Notes: a model not told the origin generated them from the letters alone. A stretch of DNA of 64,000 nt from Thaumasiovibrio occultus (GCA_019703815.1 AP023052.1:1178001-1242000), one strand, 5' to 3'; positions 1 to 10,422 are shown, numbered from the stretch's first letter. Numbers and translations: made by a program.

Positions 1-169
1 AATATAATCAATTATTTCATCCATACTATAGCTTCCTATTATAACGAATAACATGAGCTCTCTCCCAACCCCGATCTACTGCAGTGAAGTGATTGTGGTT
101 AGATAACGTAGGTGGTATCCATGACTTCAAACGTTTTGTGTCCTTTTGCATAATTTTTTAGTTCTGTTT
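1..169. other. AT-rich left edge, no gene seen
   Basis: No supported reading frame, RNA gene or strong terminator is visible. The stretch is AT-rich like the two unknown genes to its right and may hold the 3' flank of the first gene. Confidence 0.4.
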
Positions 170-982
170 CTATGGAAGGCAGTAATTATCATAAGAGTCA
201 TACCATGATTTAACAATCTTTCCTTCTGTAATTTCCGAACAAGTAACTACATTTTCCGCGACTTGCACAATAACTAACGTAGTAATGTTTTGATCCAGTG
301 GTAACGCGCTGATAGAGGGCGTTATTACATGCTTATTTATAGACGCTAACAATGCTTCTTTTGTATTTGCCATTTCAGGCGCTTCCATTAATGGAACACA
401 TGTTGACTTTATAGTCGTTCTACCCGTTTTACGGTGATTGATAAAACCAGCCCAATGACACTCAACATTGTTTTCAGCAGACAGTGCAATAAAATCACTA
501 ACAAGCTCTTTTCCGTTGTTTTTAGGCCAGGCATGCCATCCAGAAAAGACATATGCAGCTAAAGATATAACCACGGCAGAATAGAATTTTGTTTTTTGTG
601 ATAGGATTTTTCCATCTTTTACAAGTTCAGGGTTTTTCTCTTTATCAAAAATGCCTTTATCTGCACAAGCAATTGTTGAGAATATAATGAAATGTATCGA
701 GATGATAATTGCAGAAAACTCGCCGCTAACATAGAAGTCATAAGCTTGATAAAAAGCGGATATACCAGTGAAAACTCCCGTGATATGAATTGAAATTCTC
801 TTCATTGAAAAAAGCAATATCCCGTTAACAATGAATAAAAGGGATATAGCAATGGGAGCGTAAATTATCCATCCAGTTTGGTCAATATTGATCGCCATAA
901 CACCTAAGGATAAAATCATCAACCCTAATAGTTGAAACAACAACCCTAAGACAATAATCCAATTAGGTCTTTTTAACACCAT
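170..982 (-). CDS. hypothetical multi-pass membrane protein
   Basis: I do not recognise this 270-residue protein. The N-terminal half holds about four hydrophobic segments (roughly residues 10-30, 38-58, 64-82 and 90-107). A fifth follows near 130-148, and then a soluble, probably extracytoplasmic domain of about 120 residues with cysteines near C175, C193, C248 and C268. The ATG has a good upstream GGAG about 8 nt away. It lies in AT-rich DNA with the next unknown minus-strand gene, about 120 bp away, which suggests a recently acquired or strain-variable segment. No function is proposed. Confidence 0.6.
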   Translation of the reverse strand: MVLKRPNWIIVLGLLFQLLGLMILSLGVMAINIDQTGWIIYAPIAISLLFIVNGILLFSMKRISIHITGVFTGISAFYQAYDFYVSGEFSAIIISIHFIIFSTIACADKGIFDKEKNPELVKDGKILSQKTKFYSAVVISLAAYVFSGWHAWPKNNGKELVSDFIALSAENNVECHWAGFINHRKTGRTTIKSTCVPLMEAPEMANTKEALLASINKHVITPSISALPLDQNITTLVIVQVAENVVTCSEITEGKIVKSWYDSYDNYCLP

Positions 983-1099
983 CTATATATCTCCATAATT
1001 GATTGTAAGGCTAACGTCTCAAACACCGACCTGGTGAAGTTGGCGTCTCTTTATGAACAAAAAGGTGACCGCTTTTCAAAGTCTGCATGATTTGACTTG

Positions 1100-1813
1100 C
1101 TATTTGTTGACTGCTTCATTTTCCCACTCCAACGCAGGGCCTTTCTGCATGCCGCCTGTGGCAACAATTACCAGGATATCTTCCTGCGAGGGGAAGTGGT
1201 CGGAATATTGAGACCACTTTTCCATTACGTATTGCTCCCACCACACTGCTGGGTCTAGTTGATGTACCTTACCATCATAGACATTCTCGAATTTGTAACC
1301 ATTTGCTTTTAAATCATTGACTGCTCTCAGTAAGGCGGACTCGTGATTTGGATCTGCCACATAGTATATGAGGATGGCTCCTTTCCATTTTTGAGGCATT
1401 TCTACATTAGTGCCTCTCGAAACGACAATAGGGCACTCAAACAATAGATTTTCTTTACTAAAGAGAGGGTCAGAGCTTTTTTTGATCTCATTTAGCAATG
1501 AATTTTCTAAAGAACTCGAAAACATAATATCCAGTGGCGCTATGCCAGCGCATTTATCCGCTATTTCTCGACCTAGCTCATGAGAGTTTTCATGTGAATC
1601 GATAATTAGAGCAATGCGATATTTATCTTCATTCTTGTGTTTAAGCTTAGAAAAATATGCATTTATGACATGAGGGAATAACCTAAGAGCTTTACCCACT
1701 TTGAATCTTAATGCATTAATGCCATTTCCCGTTAAGTCGCCAAGAAATTCAATATCTGAAACCTTTACTTCAATTTGTTTCGGTTTCCTCTTTCCGAATA
1801 GTTTTCCGAACAC
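1100..1813 (-). CDS. hypothetical protein, soluble, 237 aa
   Basis: A soluble protein with no signal peptide and a basic N-terminus (FGKLFGKRKPK). It begins with GTG, preceded by TTGGAG at a normal distance. The middle (about residues 60-100) looks like an alpha/beta domain and faintly resembles the C-terminal domain of SseB-like proteins; that likeness is impressionistic. The C-terminal third is Trp-rich (WWEQY, EKWSQY). It is AT-rich and read in the same direction as the membrane protein to its left. The pair could be an accessory cassette, but nothing in the sequence fixes a role. Confidence 0.6.
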   Translation of the reverse strand: MFGKLFGKRKPKQIEVKVSDIEFLGDLTGNGINALRFKVGKALRLFPHVINAYFSKLKHKNEDKYRIALIIDSHENSHELGREIADKCAGIAPLDIMFSSSLENSLLNEIKKSSDPLFSKENLLFECPIVVSRGTNVEMPQKWKGAILIYYVADPNHESALLRAVNDLKANGYKFENVYDGKVHQLDPAVWWEQYVMEKWSQYSDHFPSQEDILVIVATGGMQKGPALEWENEAVNK

Positions 1814-2112
1814 TTAATTCTCCAAAGTCACGTAACAACTTATTAGTATGTGCGCACATTAATCTGATTAAACCAGTGAAAAAGTACATCGCTATCTGGT
1901 TGCATTAAAAATAAACCTATCACTTTGATTTTGGATATACCATATTGAAAACGCAGATACGCGGTTTCCAAACCTATTACATTAAAGAGTGTGATCGCAC
2001 ATTTTATCAATTGGTGACACGATGAAAATGCGTGGAAATAAACGGGCGTGAAATTTATATAGATTTCCGTGATGCCCGCTAATTTTAGATAAAACTAGGT
2101 AATAAATAGTGA
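1814..2112. other. intergenic region, AT-rich
   Basis: No gene is seen. An imperfect stem (CGGGCG paired with TGCCCG, about 2053-2089) lies just past the 3' end of the minus-strand desulfhydrase-family gene and could be its terminator, though it lacks a clear U-tract. Confidence 0.3.
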
Positions 2113-3018
2113 TTACTGCGCGAGTTCGGGATATTTGCGGCGATAACGCGGCAATAAACTTTCATTGCCGAGCAGCCCGCCTTGATGAATGTAGAGCAGG
2201 GGCGTATTTATTCCATCCGGATAGTGGTGACGCAGGCAGTGCCACATTAGCGGATCGTAAAGCAGATCAAAGGTGACGCCTGTCTGCTGTTTGATTTGTT
2301 GCCACATCGCCAAATCGTCACGATAGAGTTTGCCAAAATGGTGCTTTCTTGGCAGTTCGAGGATTGTCGGGTAGGGGCTATCGATTAGCGTGTGCATTTG
2401 TTGTATCAGGTAGTCACTGCCGCCCACACAGGCGCAGGTGATCACTTCAATGTTATGGCTGGCCAAATGTTTTGCCAGATATGCGCTGGTGGTGCCGGTG
2501 CCAGCGGGCAGAGCAACAGTGAGCGTTTCCAGCCCCTCGGTTTGTTGCCACTGGATAATTTCTTCCGCCAGTTGTTTTACGCCAAGCTCGGCCAGATCGC
2601 AGCGGCCACCTTCGGGTACAAACAGGGCGTCGCTTTCGGCCGCAAGTGCCTCAAGGTATGCCTGTTTATCGTCATCGCAAATGTTGGTGGGGAAGAATTT
2701 GATCGTCACGCCTAACTCCATCGCGGCGCGGTAGTTACCGATAGGGTTAGCAGCGAGCCAGTCAGGAAGGCGGTCGACGTAAAAGTCTAACTGCCATGCT
2801 TTAAGATGCGCCAGCGCAGCCAGTGAATGGAGCGAGTTGGCTTGCACCGAGCCATAACCGATCAGTTTAGTGACGCTGTTTGGCGGGAGTTCAAGCAGAG
2901 CAGCAAACTTACGCGCCTTATTGCCAGAGAATTGCGGGTGCAGTAAATCATCACGTTTGAGATAAAAGTCGAAGCATTCAAAGGTATGCTGCGTGACTGG
3001 GCTATGGGCAATTTTCAT
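2113..3018 (-). CDS. PLP-dependent ACC deaminase / D-cysteine desulfhydrase family protein
   Basis: A 301-residue fold-type II PLP enzyme. The N-terminus carries the family signature KRDDLLHPQFSGNKARK, in which K34 is the expected PLP-binding lysine. LPAGTGTTSAYLA (about residues 169-181) is the phosphate-binding Gly/Thr loop, and GNESLL lies near the end. Members cleave D-cysteine to pyruvate, sulfide and ammonia or deaminate 1-aminocyclopropane-1-carboxylate. Sequence alone does not separate these, though D-cysteine desulfhydrase is commoner in gamma-proteobacteria. It is a single gene; the next gene runs the other way about 150 bp off. No strong Shine-Dalgarno precedes the ATG. Confidence 0.85.
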   Translation of the reverse strand: MKIAHSPVTQHTFECFDFYLKRDDLLHPQFSGNKARKFAALLELPPNSVTKLIGYGSVQANSLHSLAALAHLKAWQLDFYVDRLPDWLAANPIGNYRAAMELGVTIKFFPTNICDDDKQAYLEALAAESDALFVPEGGRCDLAELGVKQLAEEIIQWQQTEGLETLTVALPAGTGTTSAYLAKHLASHNIEVITCACVGGSDYLIQQMHTLIDSPYPTILELPRKHHFGKLYRDDLAMWQQIKQQTGVTFDLLYDPLMWHCLRHHYPDGINTPLLYIHQGGLLGNESLLPRYRRKYPELAQ

Positions 3019-3165
3019 TGAAAAACAAACAACTCACTAAGGAAAAATGGAAGGGGTGTTGGAGTGCATTGTCACAAACAGGTTACACGCTTGAGATGGA
3101 CACAGAAACGCTGAAAAATGTGTCTATAGTAAACTTGTTGCTGTCGTCACCTAAGGAACGCTGCT

Positions 3166-3639
3166 TTGCAAAAATTCATCTTGGTATTACTGGCGCTGTT
3201 TCTCGCGGCCTGCTCTAACACCTATGCACCACCGCTCACCCTGCACAGTATGGGATTATACCAAAGTGAACGCACGCACGTGAGTCCTGCGCCTGATATG
3301 CCGAACCGCCACTACCACTTAGATGGCGATAGGCAACTGATTAGCGAAACCCGTGCCATTCCGGCGCTGCGTGGTCAGCAGTTTGGTATTGAATATGATG
3401 TGGCGGTTGACCGTTTAACCGTGATACACGAAATCGAATTTCCGACGTTAACCGATCCGAAAACCGGCAAGCAGTTCGATAGTATTCGCCATCAACGCGA
3501 GGTGGGTAAAGGCACTAACTATCTTGGTTACTTGTTTGAAGAAGAGTGGGAGTTAGTGCCGGGTACGTGGACATTACGAGTGATTGTTGATGATTACGTC
3601 TACATCGAAGAGCAGATGCATATCTATCGGCCCGAATAA
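3166..3639 (+). CDS. DUF3859-like lipoprotein
   Basis: A 157-residue exported protein. The N-terminus (KFILVLLALFLAAC) is a lipoprotein signal with the lipobox cysteine at about residue 16. The chosen start is TTG at 3166 because AAGGAA lies 7 nt upstream. The rest is a single beta-rich domain ending in a segment (VPGTWTLRVIVDD..YIEEQMHI) that resembles DUF3859 proteins, whose function is not known. It sits between a divergent PLP enzyme and a repeat element and looks monocistronic. Confidence 0.7.
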   Translation: MQKFILVLLALFLAACSNTYAPPLTLHSMGLYQSERTHVSPAPDMPNRHYHLDGDRQLISETRAIPALRGQQFGIEYDVAVDRLTVIHEIEFPTLTDPKTGKQFDSIRHQREVGKGTNYLGYLFEEEWELVPGTWTLRVIVDDYVYIEEQMHIYRPE

Positions 3640-3810
3640 GTCTGGCTAAGTGAGATCTGTCGATGGTATTTGTAAGTGGCGTCGGCACTGTATCGCAGGC
3701 TTGATAGAGCCAATCGCTCGTTTTTCTTGTTTCCCCCCTCGATTTAATGGCTATTGGTGAACGCCAACTTATTTGCTCCCTTCTTTTCTTCTGCCATTAG
3801 CATAAAGTGC

Positions 3811-4077
3811 TATACCCAAGTAACCTCAAGGTGCTTGGTTCAGCGAGAATGACTTGATTCTCAGCTGCGGAAGGGGTTTGAAGATTTAGTGGATCTAAAT
3901 CAAGAAACGCTGACAAAGGCTGGGAGTCAAGGCAACTCGCCCTTCGGGAGTCATTCACAACCCCAATTTCAGCGTCAAACGACTTGGAAATAGCCTACTA
4001 TTCCACGGCGTCGATTTCCTTGAACTTGGATTTGTGATTCGGCTCTGAATCCTGCACCTTGACGTCACTTGGGTATA
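3811..4077. repeat. MITE-like element with 24-bp terminal inverted repeats
   Basis: The ends, starting TATACCCAAG and finishing CTTGGGTATA, are inverted repeats of 24 bp with two mismatches. The 267-bp interior has no reading frame of note. It contains a CTCGCCCTTCGGGAG hairpin. The outermost TA on each side could be a TA target duplication. A related fragment occurs at 35507-35580. Many Vibrio genomes carry short palindromic repeats of this look; the assignment as a non-autonomous mobile element is inference. Confidence 0.7.
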
Positions 4078-4128
4078 TTTGGTGTATATTGGCTCTCTAT
4101 TCACTGATTTGCACCGAGAGAGGTATAG

Positions 4129-5322
4129 GTGTCGCGCATTTTGCTGCCTGAGAGCGCCAAGTTTTTCATTATTAACGGGCTAACCGCGTTTGCGTTTACG
4201 TTTATGATGCCCATTATTCCTTTGTTTCTCATCAACGGCTTACAAGCATCTCCCATAGCGATTGCGAAATTCACCTTCGCGACCTCGGTAGCGGGGTTGT
4301 TTTTCGTTCGCGCGATTGGCCGTTTATCTGATGATGGTGTCAACGATAAGTTGCTTTATGGCGTGACCGTGATTGCGATTGTGCTATCCGGCTTGGGTTT
4401 TGCGCTTGTTGAGAGTTTTTGGCAGGCGATGGTGGTGGGCTGTGTGGTATTTGCCTTGGCGCGTGCGTCACTGTCGCAAGTGTTAGCGATGATCCGTAAA
4501 TATGCGGTGCAGACCAACCGCAGCGGAGTGAAATTTAACGCTCAGATGCGCAGCGCCATTTCGATGGTGTGGGTTGTGGGCCCGCCATTGGCGTTTATGG
4601 TGGTCGCGCAATGGGGCTACCGAGTCAGCTTTCTAATTTCGGCGGTATTGGCGGTGGTGGTGATGTTGTTGGCGGCGATGTGGCTGCCAGATACCACCAG
4701 CAGGCAGCATAAAGCAGCGAACGCGGCCGCGACGAGCACGTTTAATCCGGTGATTTGGAGCTTGATTGGCCTGTGCTTTTTTGGTTGTTTGGCGAACAGC
4801 ATTTATATCAACGCGATCGCGATTTATGTCACTACCGAACTAGGCTTGGGCGAGCATGTACCGGGGTTGTTGTTGGGGCTGGCGGCGGGCCTTGAGATCC
4901 CTGTGATGCTGTTGGTTGGGCGCTGGGCGGTGAAATATGGCACGGTGCGTTTGCTCAGCTTTGCGTTTGGTTGTGCCTTCTTGTTTTATGTGTCGCTGCA
5001 AGTGGCGACCGGCTTGCCGGGGTTACTGCTGGCGCAGATCTTTAACGGTACGTTCTTTGGGATCTTTATCGGTTTGGCGGTGTCGCTGTTTCAAGATGAA
5101 ATGCCGAGCAAACCGGGGCAGGCGTCTGCACTCTATTCCAACTGCATGACGTTAGCAGGCATGTTTGGCGGGGCGATCCCTGGGGTGATTGCGCAGTGGT
5201 GGTCGTTTAAGGCGTCGTTACAAGTCTCGCTGGTAGCAATTGTGATCGCGGGCGGCTGTTTGCTTGCTTACAAGATGATGTCAGGCGGCGATGAAAGCGA
5301 TACCCCGCTAACCGCCGAATAG
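4129..5322 (+). CDS. MFS transporter
   Basis: A 397-residue major facilitator with about 12 hydrophobic segments, split by a central cytoplasmic stretch near residues 190-205 (PDTTSRQHK). The loop between helices 2 and 3 carries the degenerate MFS motif A (RAIGRLSDDG). The overall look resembles sugar-efflux (SET-type) or drug-efflux transporters, but the substrate cannot be read. GTG start with GAGAGG upstream. The MITE-like repeat ends only 51 bp before the start codon and may supply or disturb the promoter. A strong bidirectional terminator follows. Confidence 0.8.
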   Translation: MSRILLPESAKFFIINGLTAFAFTFMMPIIPLFLINGLQASPIAIAKFTFATSVAGLFFVRAIGRLSDDGVNDKLLYGVTVIAIVLSGLGFALVESFWQAMVVGCVVFALARASLSQVLAMIRKYAVQTNRSGVKFNAQMRSAISMVWVVGPPLAFMVVAQWGYRVSFLISAVLAVVVMLLAAMWLPDTTSRQHKAANAAATSTFNPVIWSLIGLCFFGCLANSIYINAIAIYVTTELGLGEHVPGLLLGLAAGLEIPVMLLVGRWAVKYGTVRLLSFAFGCAFLFYVSLQVATGLPGLLLAQIFNGTFFGIFIGLAVSLFQDEMPSKPGQASALYSNCMTLAGMFGGAIPGVIAQWWSFKASLQVSLVAIVIAGGCLLAYKMMSGGDESDTPLTAE

Positions 5323-5379
5323 GGTGAGGCGTATTCATCCGCAGGGCGTTTTCGTTAGACGCGCCGATTGCAAAAACAA

Positions 5380-5407
5380 AAAATGCAACGCCTTGGCGTT
5401 GCATTTT
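5380..5407. terminator. bidirectional rho-independent terminator
   Basis: A perfect 13-bp stem with a 2-nt loop, A-rich on the left and T-rich on the right. It lies between the convergent MFS gene and the L,D-transpeptidase-like gene and can serve both. Confidence 0.9.
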
Positions 5408-5429
5408 GACAATCGACTTAGAGGCTAGA

Positions 5430-6074
5430 TTAACCGTGGGCGTAGATCACGCTACCGTCTTTGATGGTATCAATCACGCTGCGGGCAATGCTGTTAGGTA
5501 CTGCTGGGCAGCCCCAACTACGACCTAGCTGACCGTTCGATTTTAGGAACGACTCTTCCGCATAATCTGCGCCATGCACCACGATGTAGCGGTTGCGTGC
5601 ATTATCATTAATTCCCGGCGATAGGCCATCTAAGCGTAGAGAATATCCATTACTGCCATCGTAAGTGGTTGAAGTAATGAATACACCCAGCGATGTTTGT
5701 TTTGAATCCTGAATATTTGAGAACTCAGTTGAATACGCTGCGCCGCTATTTTTTCCGTGGGCAACGTAGGTGTTAAATAATACTTCGCGGTTCTCCATGT
5801 CGATTACAAAAAAACGCTTATCTGACGAAGGTTTAGAGTAATCAATAATGGTTAAATAAGGTTTATTTTTTCCATCAAGAGAAACAAAAGCGTTCACTGC
5901 TTCTTCAAATACGTCGTAATCCAGTTTTCCAGCAAGTTCCAGTTCGTTATACAGCTCTTCAGCCGCTTGATAACTGACATTTGTGACGTAGCCAGCGTGC
6001 GCGACAGATACCGTGGTTAGTGCTGTAGCGCTAAGTAACACAGCAAGTAATAGACGTTTTGCAATATGTTTCAT
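5430..6074 (-). CDS. murein L,D-transpeptidase catalytic domain (YkuD-like) family protein
   Basis: A 214-residue exported protein. The start at 6074 is chosen over an upstream in-frame ATG because it begins the signal peptide (KHIAKRLLLAVLL..VAHA) and has GGAA in front. The C-terminal half has the pattern of YkuD-like enzymes: VHGADYAEE, then RSWGCPAVP with the presumed catalytic cysteine. These proteins act in the periplasm on peptidoglycan peptide stems, making 3-3 cross-links or lipoprotein links. This member belongs to the compact subgroup with WGCPAV in place of the classic SHGC motif. Its precise substrate is not shown. Confidence 0.8.
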   Translation of the reverse strand: MKHIAKRLLLAVLLSATALTTVSVAHAGYVTNVSYQAAEELYNELELAGKLDYDVFEEAVNAFVSLDGKNKPYLTIIDYSKPSSDKRFFVIDMENREVLFNTYVAHGKNSGAAYSTEFSNIQDSKQTSLGVFITSTTYDGSNGYSLRLDGLSPGINDNARNRYIVVHGADYAEESFLKSNGQLGRSWGCPAVPNSIARSVIDTIKDGSVIYAHG

Positions 6075-6365
6075 TATTTCCACTAATCTCGATGGTAATT
6101 GATGGTGTAAGCGATGAAAGGCACACTCTATCATAATTTTCACCTTTATCTAGCGGTTGCTCCTGCTACTAATACGAAGCAAGTCATATGCCAATATGGA
6201 AACTATTTCTAGTTTGTTGATAAATAAAAAAATAGCACGGCAGCAAAATTTGTAAAAAATTAATACAAATTGGGTATCGTTAGATAAGGCAGTGAAAAGG
6301 CTAGAATAAGTAGGATAATTAGCGGGTGAGACTGTTAATTCTCATTTTTATGAGAACCATCAAAA

Positions 6366-6392
6366 AAAAGGCCTCCAACTTGGGAGGCCTTT
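6366..6392 (-). terminator. rho-independent terminator of the chitinase gene
   Basis: A stem of AAGGCCTCC with GGAGGCCTT. On the minus strand it is followed by a run of eight T, 22 bp after the chitinase stop codon. Confidence 0.9.
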
Positions 6393-6413
6393 CACGATCA
6401 GAGAGTTACTTAA

Positions 6414-9400
6414 TTACAGGTTACAAACTAGCTTCCAGCTACCGTCACTACCTGGTGCTGATGCAGTCCACCAGTTCGCTTGGTACACAGCGTTGTTGTG
6501 AACAACTTGGTCACCTTGTGCTGCGTGGCTTGGGTTACCCGCCCAGTCAGTTTGTGGGAAGTTAGGGTAAACCGCTAGACCTGTTGCATCACATGGACCT
6601 TCGTTGCCGCCGCCAGTGCCGCCACCGTTACCGCCGCCAGTGTTACCTGAAGCCAGGTCACCTAGAGGTAGTTGTGGGTGTTCGAACTTGAACGCGTAGC
6701 TCTTACCGTTGATGTTCACGGTGTAGCTTGCAGGACCTGAGATTGGTAGGTAGTAAACCATATCTAGGATGTAGCTTTCGCCCGCTTTCAGACCACCCCA
6801 AGTAGGTAGTGAGAACGCAACGCGGTGTAGTTCACCTTTCAGACCACCGATGTTGTCACCAGTGTGGCCAGAGCTAACTACTTTCAGACCGCCACCAGAT
6901 TGGTCTTTCGCGTTGTCTGGAGCTGACGTTGGGATATCGAACTCGAACACTGTACCGCCCGGTAGATCAACACCAGTGTTGTTGGTGAAGGTGATCTTCG
7001 GATTGATAGGGTAGTTCTGATCGCCCACTTTAAAGCCATCGATAGAGACAGTGATGTCTACTGCTTCGGTTGGCATTACTGTGTTCGATTGGTTCGTGTT
7101 GTATGGTGTTGCGTTAGTGAACTTGTTGTAGAACGCGTTGGTTAGAGTGTTACCCATGTGGTATTCACCTTGGCCAGTCGCACACGCTGCTTCAGTGTTA
7201 TCAATGAAGCCACGCTTGCCGTTCGCGTCTAGGGTATAACAGTTGTAGTCACCTGCTAGTTCCCAGAACATTACACCACCGATGCCTTTATCTACGATGT
7301 AGTCAGCTTTCGTGTTCACAGACTGCTCGTCTTCCGTTGATAGGAATACGCCTTTGTCTGCGTTCCATAGCCATGGAGCTACTGCAACTGAATCGTAGAA
7401 ACGCTGGTAAGAGCCTACAAGCGCGTGTTGAGGGTTAGTGGTACCGTCAACGTTGTACGCTGCTAGGTAGCTACCTTCAATCGCGTTTTCAAGGTTCTTC
7501 GCGTGCCACATTGGGTTAGAGCCTGCGCCCATTTCACGGCCTAGCTCGTCCTTGTCGTGCCATAGGTTATCGATACCCATTGCGCCGTTACCACAGTTGT
7601 TCTTCTCACCTTCGCCTGTACCTGGTAGACACTCAGCTTGGTTTGGAAGTGCGGCTTTACCCCACAGACCGTTTGTACCGCCTGTGACTGCCTGCCAACC
7701 ACGGGTGTAGTAAGGAACACCAATGTTGATACGACCTGCTGGCATTGACCCGCGGAAGTAGTGGTATGCCCAGTCAGTGTTCAAGTAGCCTAGGCCACCG
7801 TACGCTGCTGTACCGTATACGTTCCATGCTGCCAACTCAGAGTCTTTACCTGTATCATACAGAGGTGCGTTTGGACCAACGTGGTCGTTCCAAGCACCGT
7901 GTAGATCGTACGTCATGATGTTGACGTAATCGAGGTACTTGTTCATTTCCATGGTTTCCATACCACGTAGCAAGTAGCCCGAAGATGGCGCTGCGATAGT
8001 CAATAGGTAGTGACGACCGTCTTGTGCACCCGCTTCATCAAGCGCGATACGTAGCTTCTCCATCAATACGTTGTAAGAAGCCATTAGGTATGGACGACGC
8101 GATTCAGCGAATTGCTTATCCATAGGGTTACCCGCACCTGACATAGAGGTTGGGTACTCGTAATCGATATCCACACCGTCGAAGCGGTAAGTACGGATGA
8201 AGTCGACAGAGTTCTTAACGAATGCATCGATTGCCGCGTGGTTGATGCTGCCGTCAGCGTTAGTGGTCATGGTGTAGAAACCACCGTCAGCAACACGGTC
8301 GCCGTTCGCGCCGAAGTGACCGCCAGTCTCTGCCCAACCACCGATAGAGATCAGGGTCTTAACGCCGTGACGCTCTTTCGCAGTTGCCAGTGCACCAAAG
8401 TGACCTTTGAAGCCTAGTGCTGGATCGATTTCAACGCCTGGCCATTCTTTACCAGTTGCGGCGTTGTTTGGATCGGTTACATCACCAATGTTGATGGTAC
8501 CGTCTGCTTTCACGCCTGCGAATGCGTAGTTGATGTGGGTTAGTTGCTCCCATGGGATGTCGTTAACTAGGTAGCTAGTTTGCTCATCACCACTGTCACG
8601 CCAGCTGGTGAAGTAACCAATGATACGGCGTGGTAGGTTGTTCGCCAGAATTTCACGGCCTTCCGCGTCATACTGGGTACAGTAAGGAACGTCAACACCA
8701 GGAGTTTGGTATAGACCTTCAGGCTTACAGCTAGAAGCAGCTTGACCTGCAGAAAGCACGCGGACAGTAACTTGATCAGAAGTGGTTGCGCCTTCGTTGT
8801 CAGTAGCTGTGATAGATAGAACGTAAGAACCAGCTGTTGGGGCAGTCCAGTTGAACGTAAATGGAGCCGTGGTAAAGGTATCAACTAGCGCGCCGTCTAG
8901 GAATAGCTCAACTTTAGCAACTTGACCGTCAGCATCAGCGGCTGCACCAGAAATCGCAACGATTGCGCCTTCTTGTACTTGTGCTGCGTCAACAGAGATT
9001 GTCGCGCTAGGAGCTTGGTTGCCCGCAGGAGCGTCGATAGCAACAGATACGCTGCTCAGCGTTGATGCTGCGTTCTTGTCGTCGTACGCGACAGCGGCGA
9101 TAACGTGATTGCCCGCAGTTGCTGTCCATGCGCCCACGTATGGTGCTGCAGTGGCAGTATCAACGACTTTACCGTCTACCGTGAACTCAACTTTAGCAAT
9201 AGTGCCGTCAACGTCAGACGCGTCAGCTGCTAGTGCAACAACGTCGTTCAGTTGGATCGCTTGTGCTGCCGTTGGGGCAGTTAGCTTAACAACAGGTACT
9301 TCATTGCGTGGAGGAGTTACGTTGCCAGTGTCACACTGATCAACTTTCTGCCATACGCCCCACTCAGAAGAGTTAGTCGCAGGATCTTGACCTTGAGTCC

Positions 9401-9599
9401 ACCAGCTTGCTTTGAACACAGTGTCTTGTTGTTGAACTTGCGCACCACCAGTGTAAACCGCACCAGCATCCCACGCAGGGACATTGGCACAATCAACAGC
9501 GGCGTAGCTGTTAAATGCAAGTAAGCATGCGCCAGTTAGGGTGCTGAACTTAAACACCTTGTTGACTAATGAAGCATGTTTTACCTTATTCGGTGTCAT
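6414..9599 (-). CDS. secreted GH18 chitinase with two CBM5/12 chitin-binding modules
   Basis: A 1061-residue secreted endochitinase. Order (numbering from an upstream ATG 10 codons earlier): signal peptide to about 44, CBM5/12 at 45-99, two Ig-like/Big-type domains at about 110-198 and 205-292, and the GH18 barrel from about 335 to 840. A beta domain, a Gly-rich linker (GGGNGGGTGGG) and a second CBM5/12 at the C-terminus follow. The barrel shows SIGGW (428-432) and the catalytic DGVDIDYE (484-491, acid E491). The start at 9599 is preferred because TAAGGA lies 8 nt before it. It cleaves chitin outside the cell and fits with the GbpA-type and oligosaccharide-binding proteins further right. Confidence 0.93.
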   Translation of the reverse strand: MTPNKVKHASLVNKVFKFSTLTGACLLAFNSYAAVDCANVPAWDAGAVYTGGAQVQQQDTVFKASWWTQGQDPATNSSEWGVWQKVDQCDTGNVTPPRNEVPVVKLTAPTAAQAIQLNDVVALAADASDVDGTIAKVEFTVDGKVVDTATAAPYVGAWTATAGNHVIAAVAYDDKNAASTLSSVSVAIDAPAGNQAPSATISVDAAQVQEGAIVAISGAAADADGQVAKVELFLDGALVDTFTTAPFTFNWTAPTAGSYVLSITATDNEGATTSDQVTVRVLSAGQAASSCKPEGLYQTPGVDVPYCTQYDAEGREILANNLPRRIIGYFTSWRDSGDEQTSYLVNDIPWEQLTHINYAFAGVKADGTINIGDVTDPNNAATGKEWPGVEIDPALGFKGHFGALATAKERHGVKTLISIGGWAETGGHFGANGDRVADGGFYTMTTNADGSINHAAIDAFVKNSVDFIRTYRFDGVDIDYEYPTSMSGAGNPMDKQFAESRRPYLMASYNVLMEKLRIALDEAGAQDGRHYLLTIAAPSSGYLLRGMETMEMNKYLDYVNIMTYDLHGAWNDHVGPNAPLYDTGKDSELAAWNVYGTAAYGGLGYLNTDWAYHYFRGSMPAGRINIGVPYYTRGWQAVTGGTNGLWGKAALPNQAECLPGTGEGEKNNCGNGAMGIDNLWHDKDELGREMGAGSNPMWHAKNLENAIEGSYLAAYNVDGTTNPQHALVGSYQRFYDSVAVAPWLWNADKGVFLSTEDEQSVNTKADYIVDKGIGGVMFWELAGDYNCYTLDANGKRGFIDNTEAACATGQGEYHMGNTLTNAFYNKFTNATPYNTNQSNTVMPTEAVDITVSIDGFKVGDQNYPINPKITFTNNTGVDLPGGTVFEFDIPTSAPDNAKDQSGGGLKVVSSGHTGDNIGGLKGELHRVAFSLPTWGGLKAGESYILDMVYYLPISGPASYTVNINGKSYAFKFEHPQLPLGDLASGNTGGGNGGGTGGGNEGPCDATGLAVYPNFPQTDWAGNPSHAAQGDQVVHNNAVYQANWWTASAPGSDGSWKLVCNL

Positions 9600-9846
9600 A
9601 CCTATCATCCTTAAAGTTTTCGTATACATGAAAGCAACGCCAGAAGGCTTGCTGTGCGTCGCGAATTAACCATAAGGGATGCCTGCGGTGATGTTGGGAA
9701 TTAGTGATGGATTTCTATCTTTGGTGCATGAGAAAGATGAAAGCGTTACATTCCTTACATTTTTTTTTGACTCAGGGGCAATTTTTCCGCGTCGGCGTTA
9801 CGTTGTTATGCTCTAAATAGGCCGATAAACAGGATAATTTATTACC

Positions 9847-10422
9847 ATGAGTAATTATTGTTGCGAAAATAGCATCTTATATATTAAGGGTTGGCTTGAT
9901 GAGGATAGTGCGACTTCGTTAATGACAGGCCTATGTCAGGGAATGCCTTGGCGGCAAGAAGCGATCACCATGTTTGGCCGATCTGTTATGCAACCACGTC
10001 TACAATGTTGGATGGGAGACAAGTCTTACACCTACTCAGGATTAGCTCTCAAACCCCTGAAATGGCACTATTTATTGGTTCCGATACGGAATAGGTTGAT
10101 GCAAGAGTTTGGGGTGGATTTTAATGCGGTGTTGCTTAACTACTATCGCGATGGGCATGACTATATGGGATACCATCGTGACAATGAAAAATCCTTAGGT
10201 GAGCAACCGGTGATCGCCTCGCTAAGTTTAGGGGTTGAGCGGCGCTTCTTGTTTCGTCATCGCCAGAGTAAAGAGGTGGTTGAATACCGACTTGCCCCCG
10301 GCAGTTTGTTGGTGATGCGCGGCGATAGCCAAACCGAGTGGGAGCACGCTTTGCCGAAAATGCGCCGTGTCACAGAGCCAAGGATCAATCTGACCTTTCG
10401 CCATATTGTCGATGAAGAGTAA
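9847..10422 (+). CDS. AlkB-like 2-oxoglutarate/Fe(II) dioxygenase
   Basis: A 191-residue protein of the AlkB family, closest in layout to the short AlkB2/AlkB3-type enzymes. The iron ligands are visible as HRD (H110, D112) and the distal H167 in EWEHALPK. The 2-oxoglutarate-binding arginines are in RINLTFR (R179, R185). The central NYYRDGHDYMGYHRDNE block is characteristic. Such enzymes remove methyl and other alkyl groups from DNA or RNA bases by oxidation. It is divergent from the chitinase and looks monocistronic, with no LexA or Ada-type box recognised upstream. Confidence 0.9.
   Translation: MSNYCCENSILYIKGWLDEDSATSLMTGLCQGMPWRQEAITMFGRSVMQPRLQCWMGDKSYTYSGLALKPLKWHYLLVPIRNRLMQEFGVDFNAVLLNYYRDGHDYMGYHRDNEKSLGEQPVIASLSLGVERRFLFRHRQSKEVVEYRLAPGSLLVMRGDSQTEWEHALPKMRRVTEPRINLTFRHIVDEE

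Noticed and set aside
3018-3218. 66-codon frame between the PLP enzyme and the lipoprotein
   Set aside because: It overlaps the lipoprotein start in another frame and lacks a ribosome site.
3811-4077. ERIC element
   Set aside because: The length and terminal sequences do not fit the 127-bp ERIC consensus as I know it.
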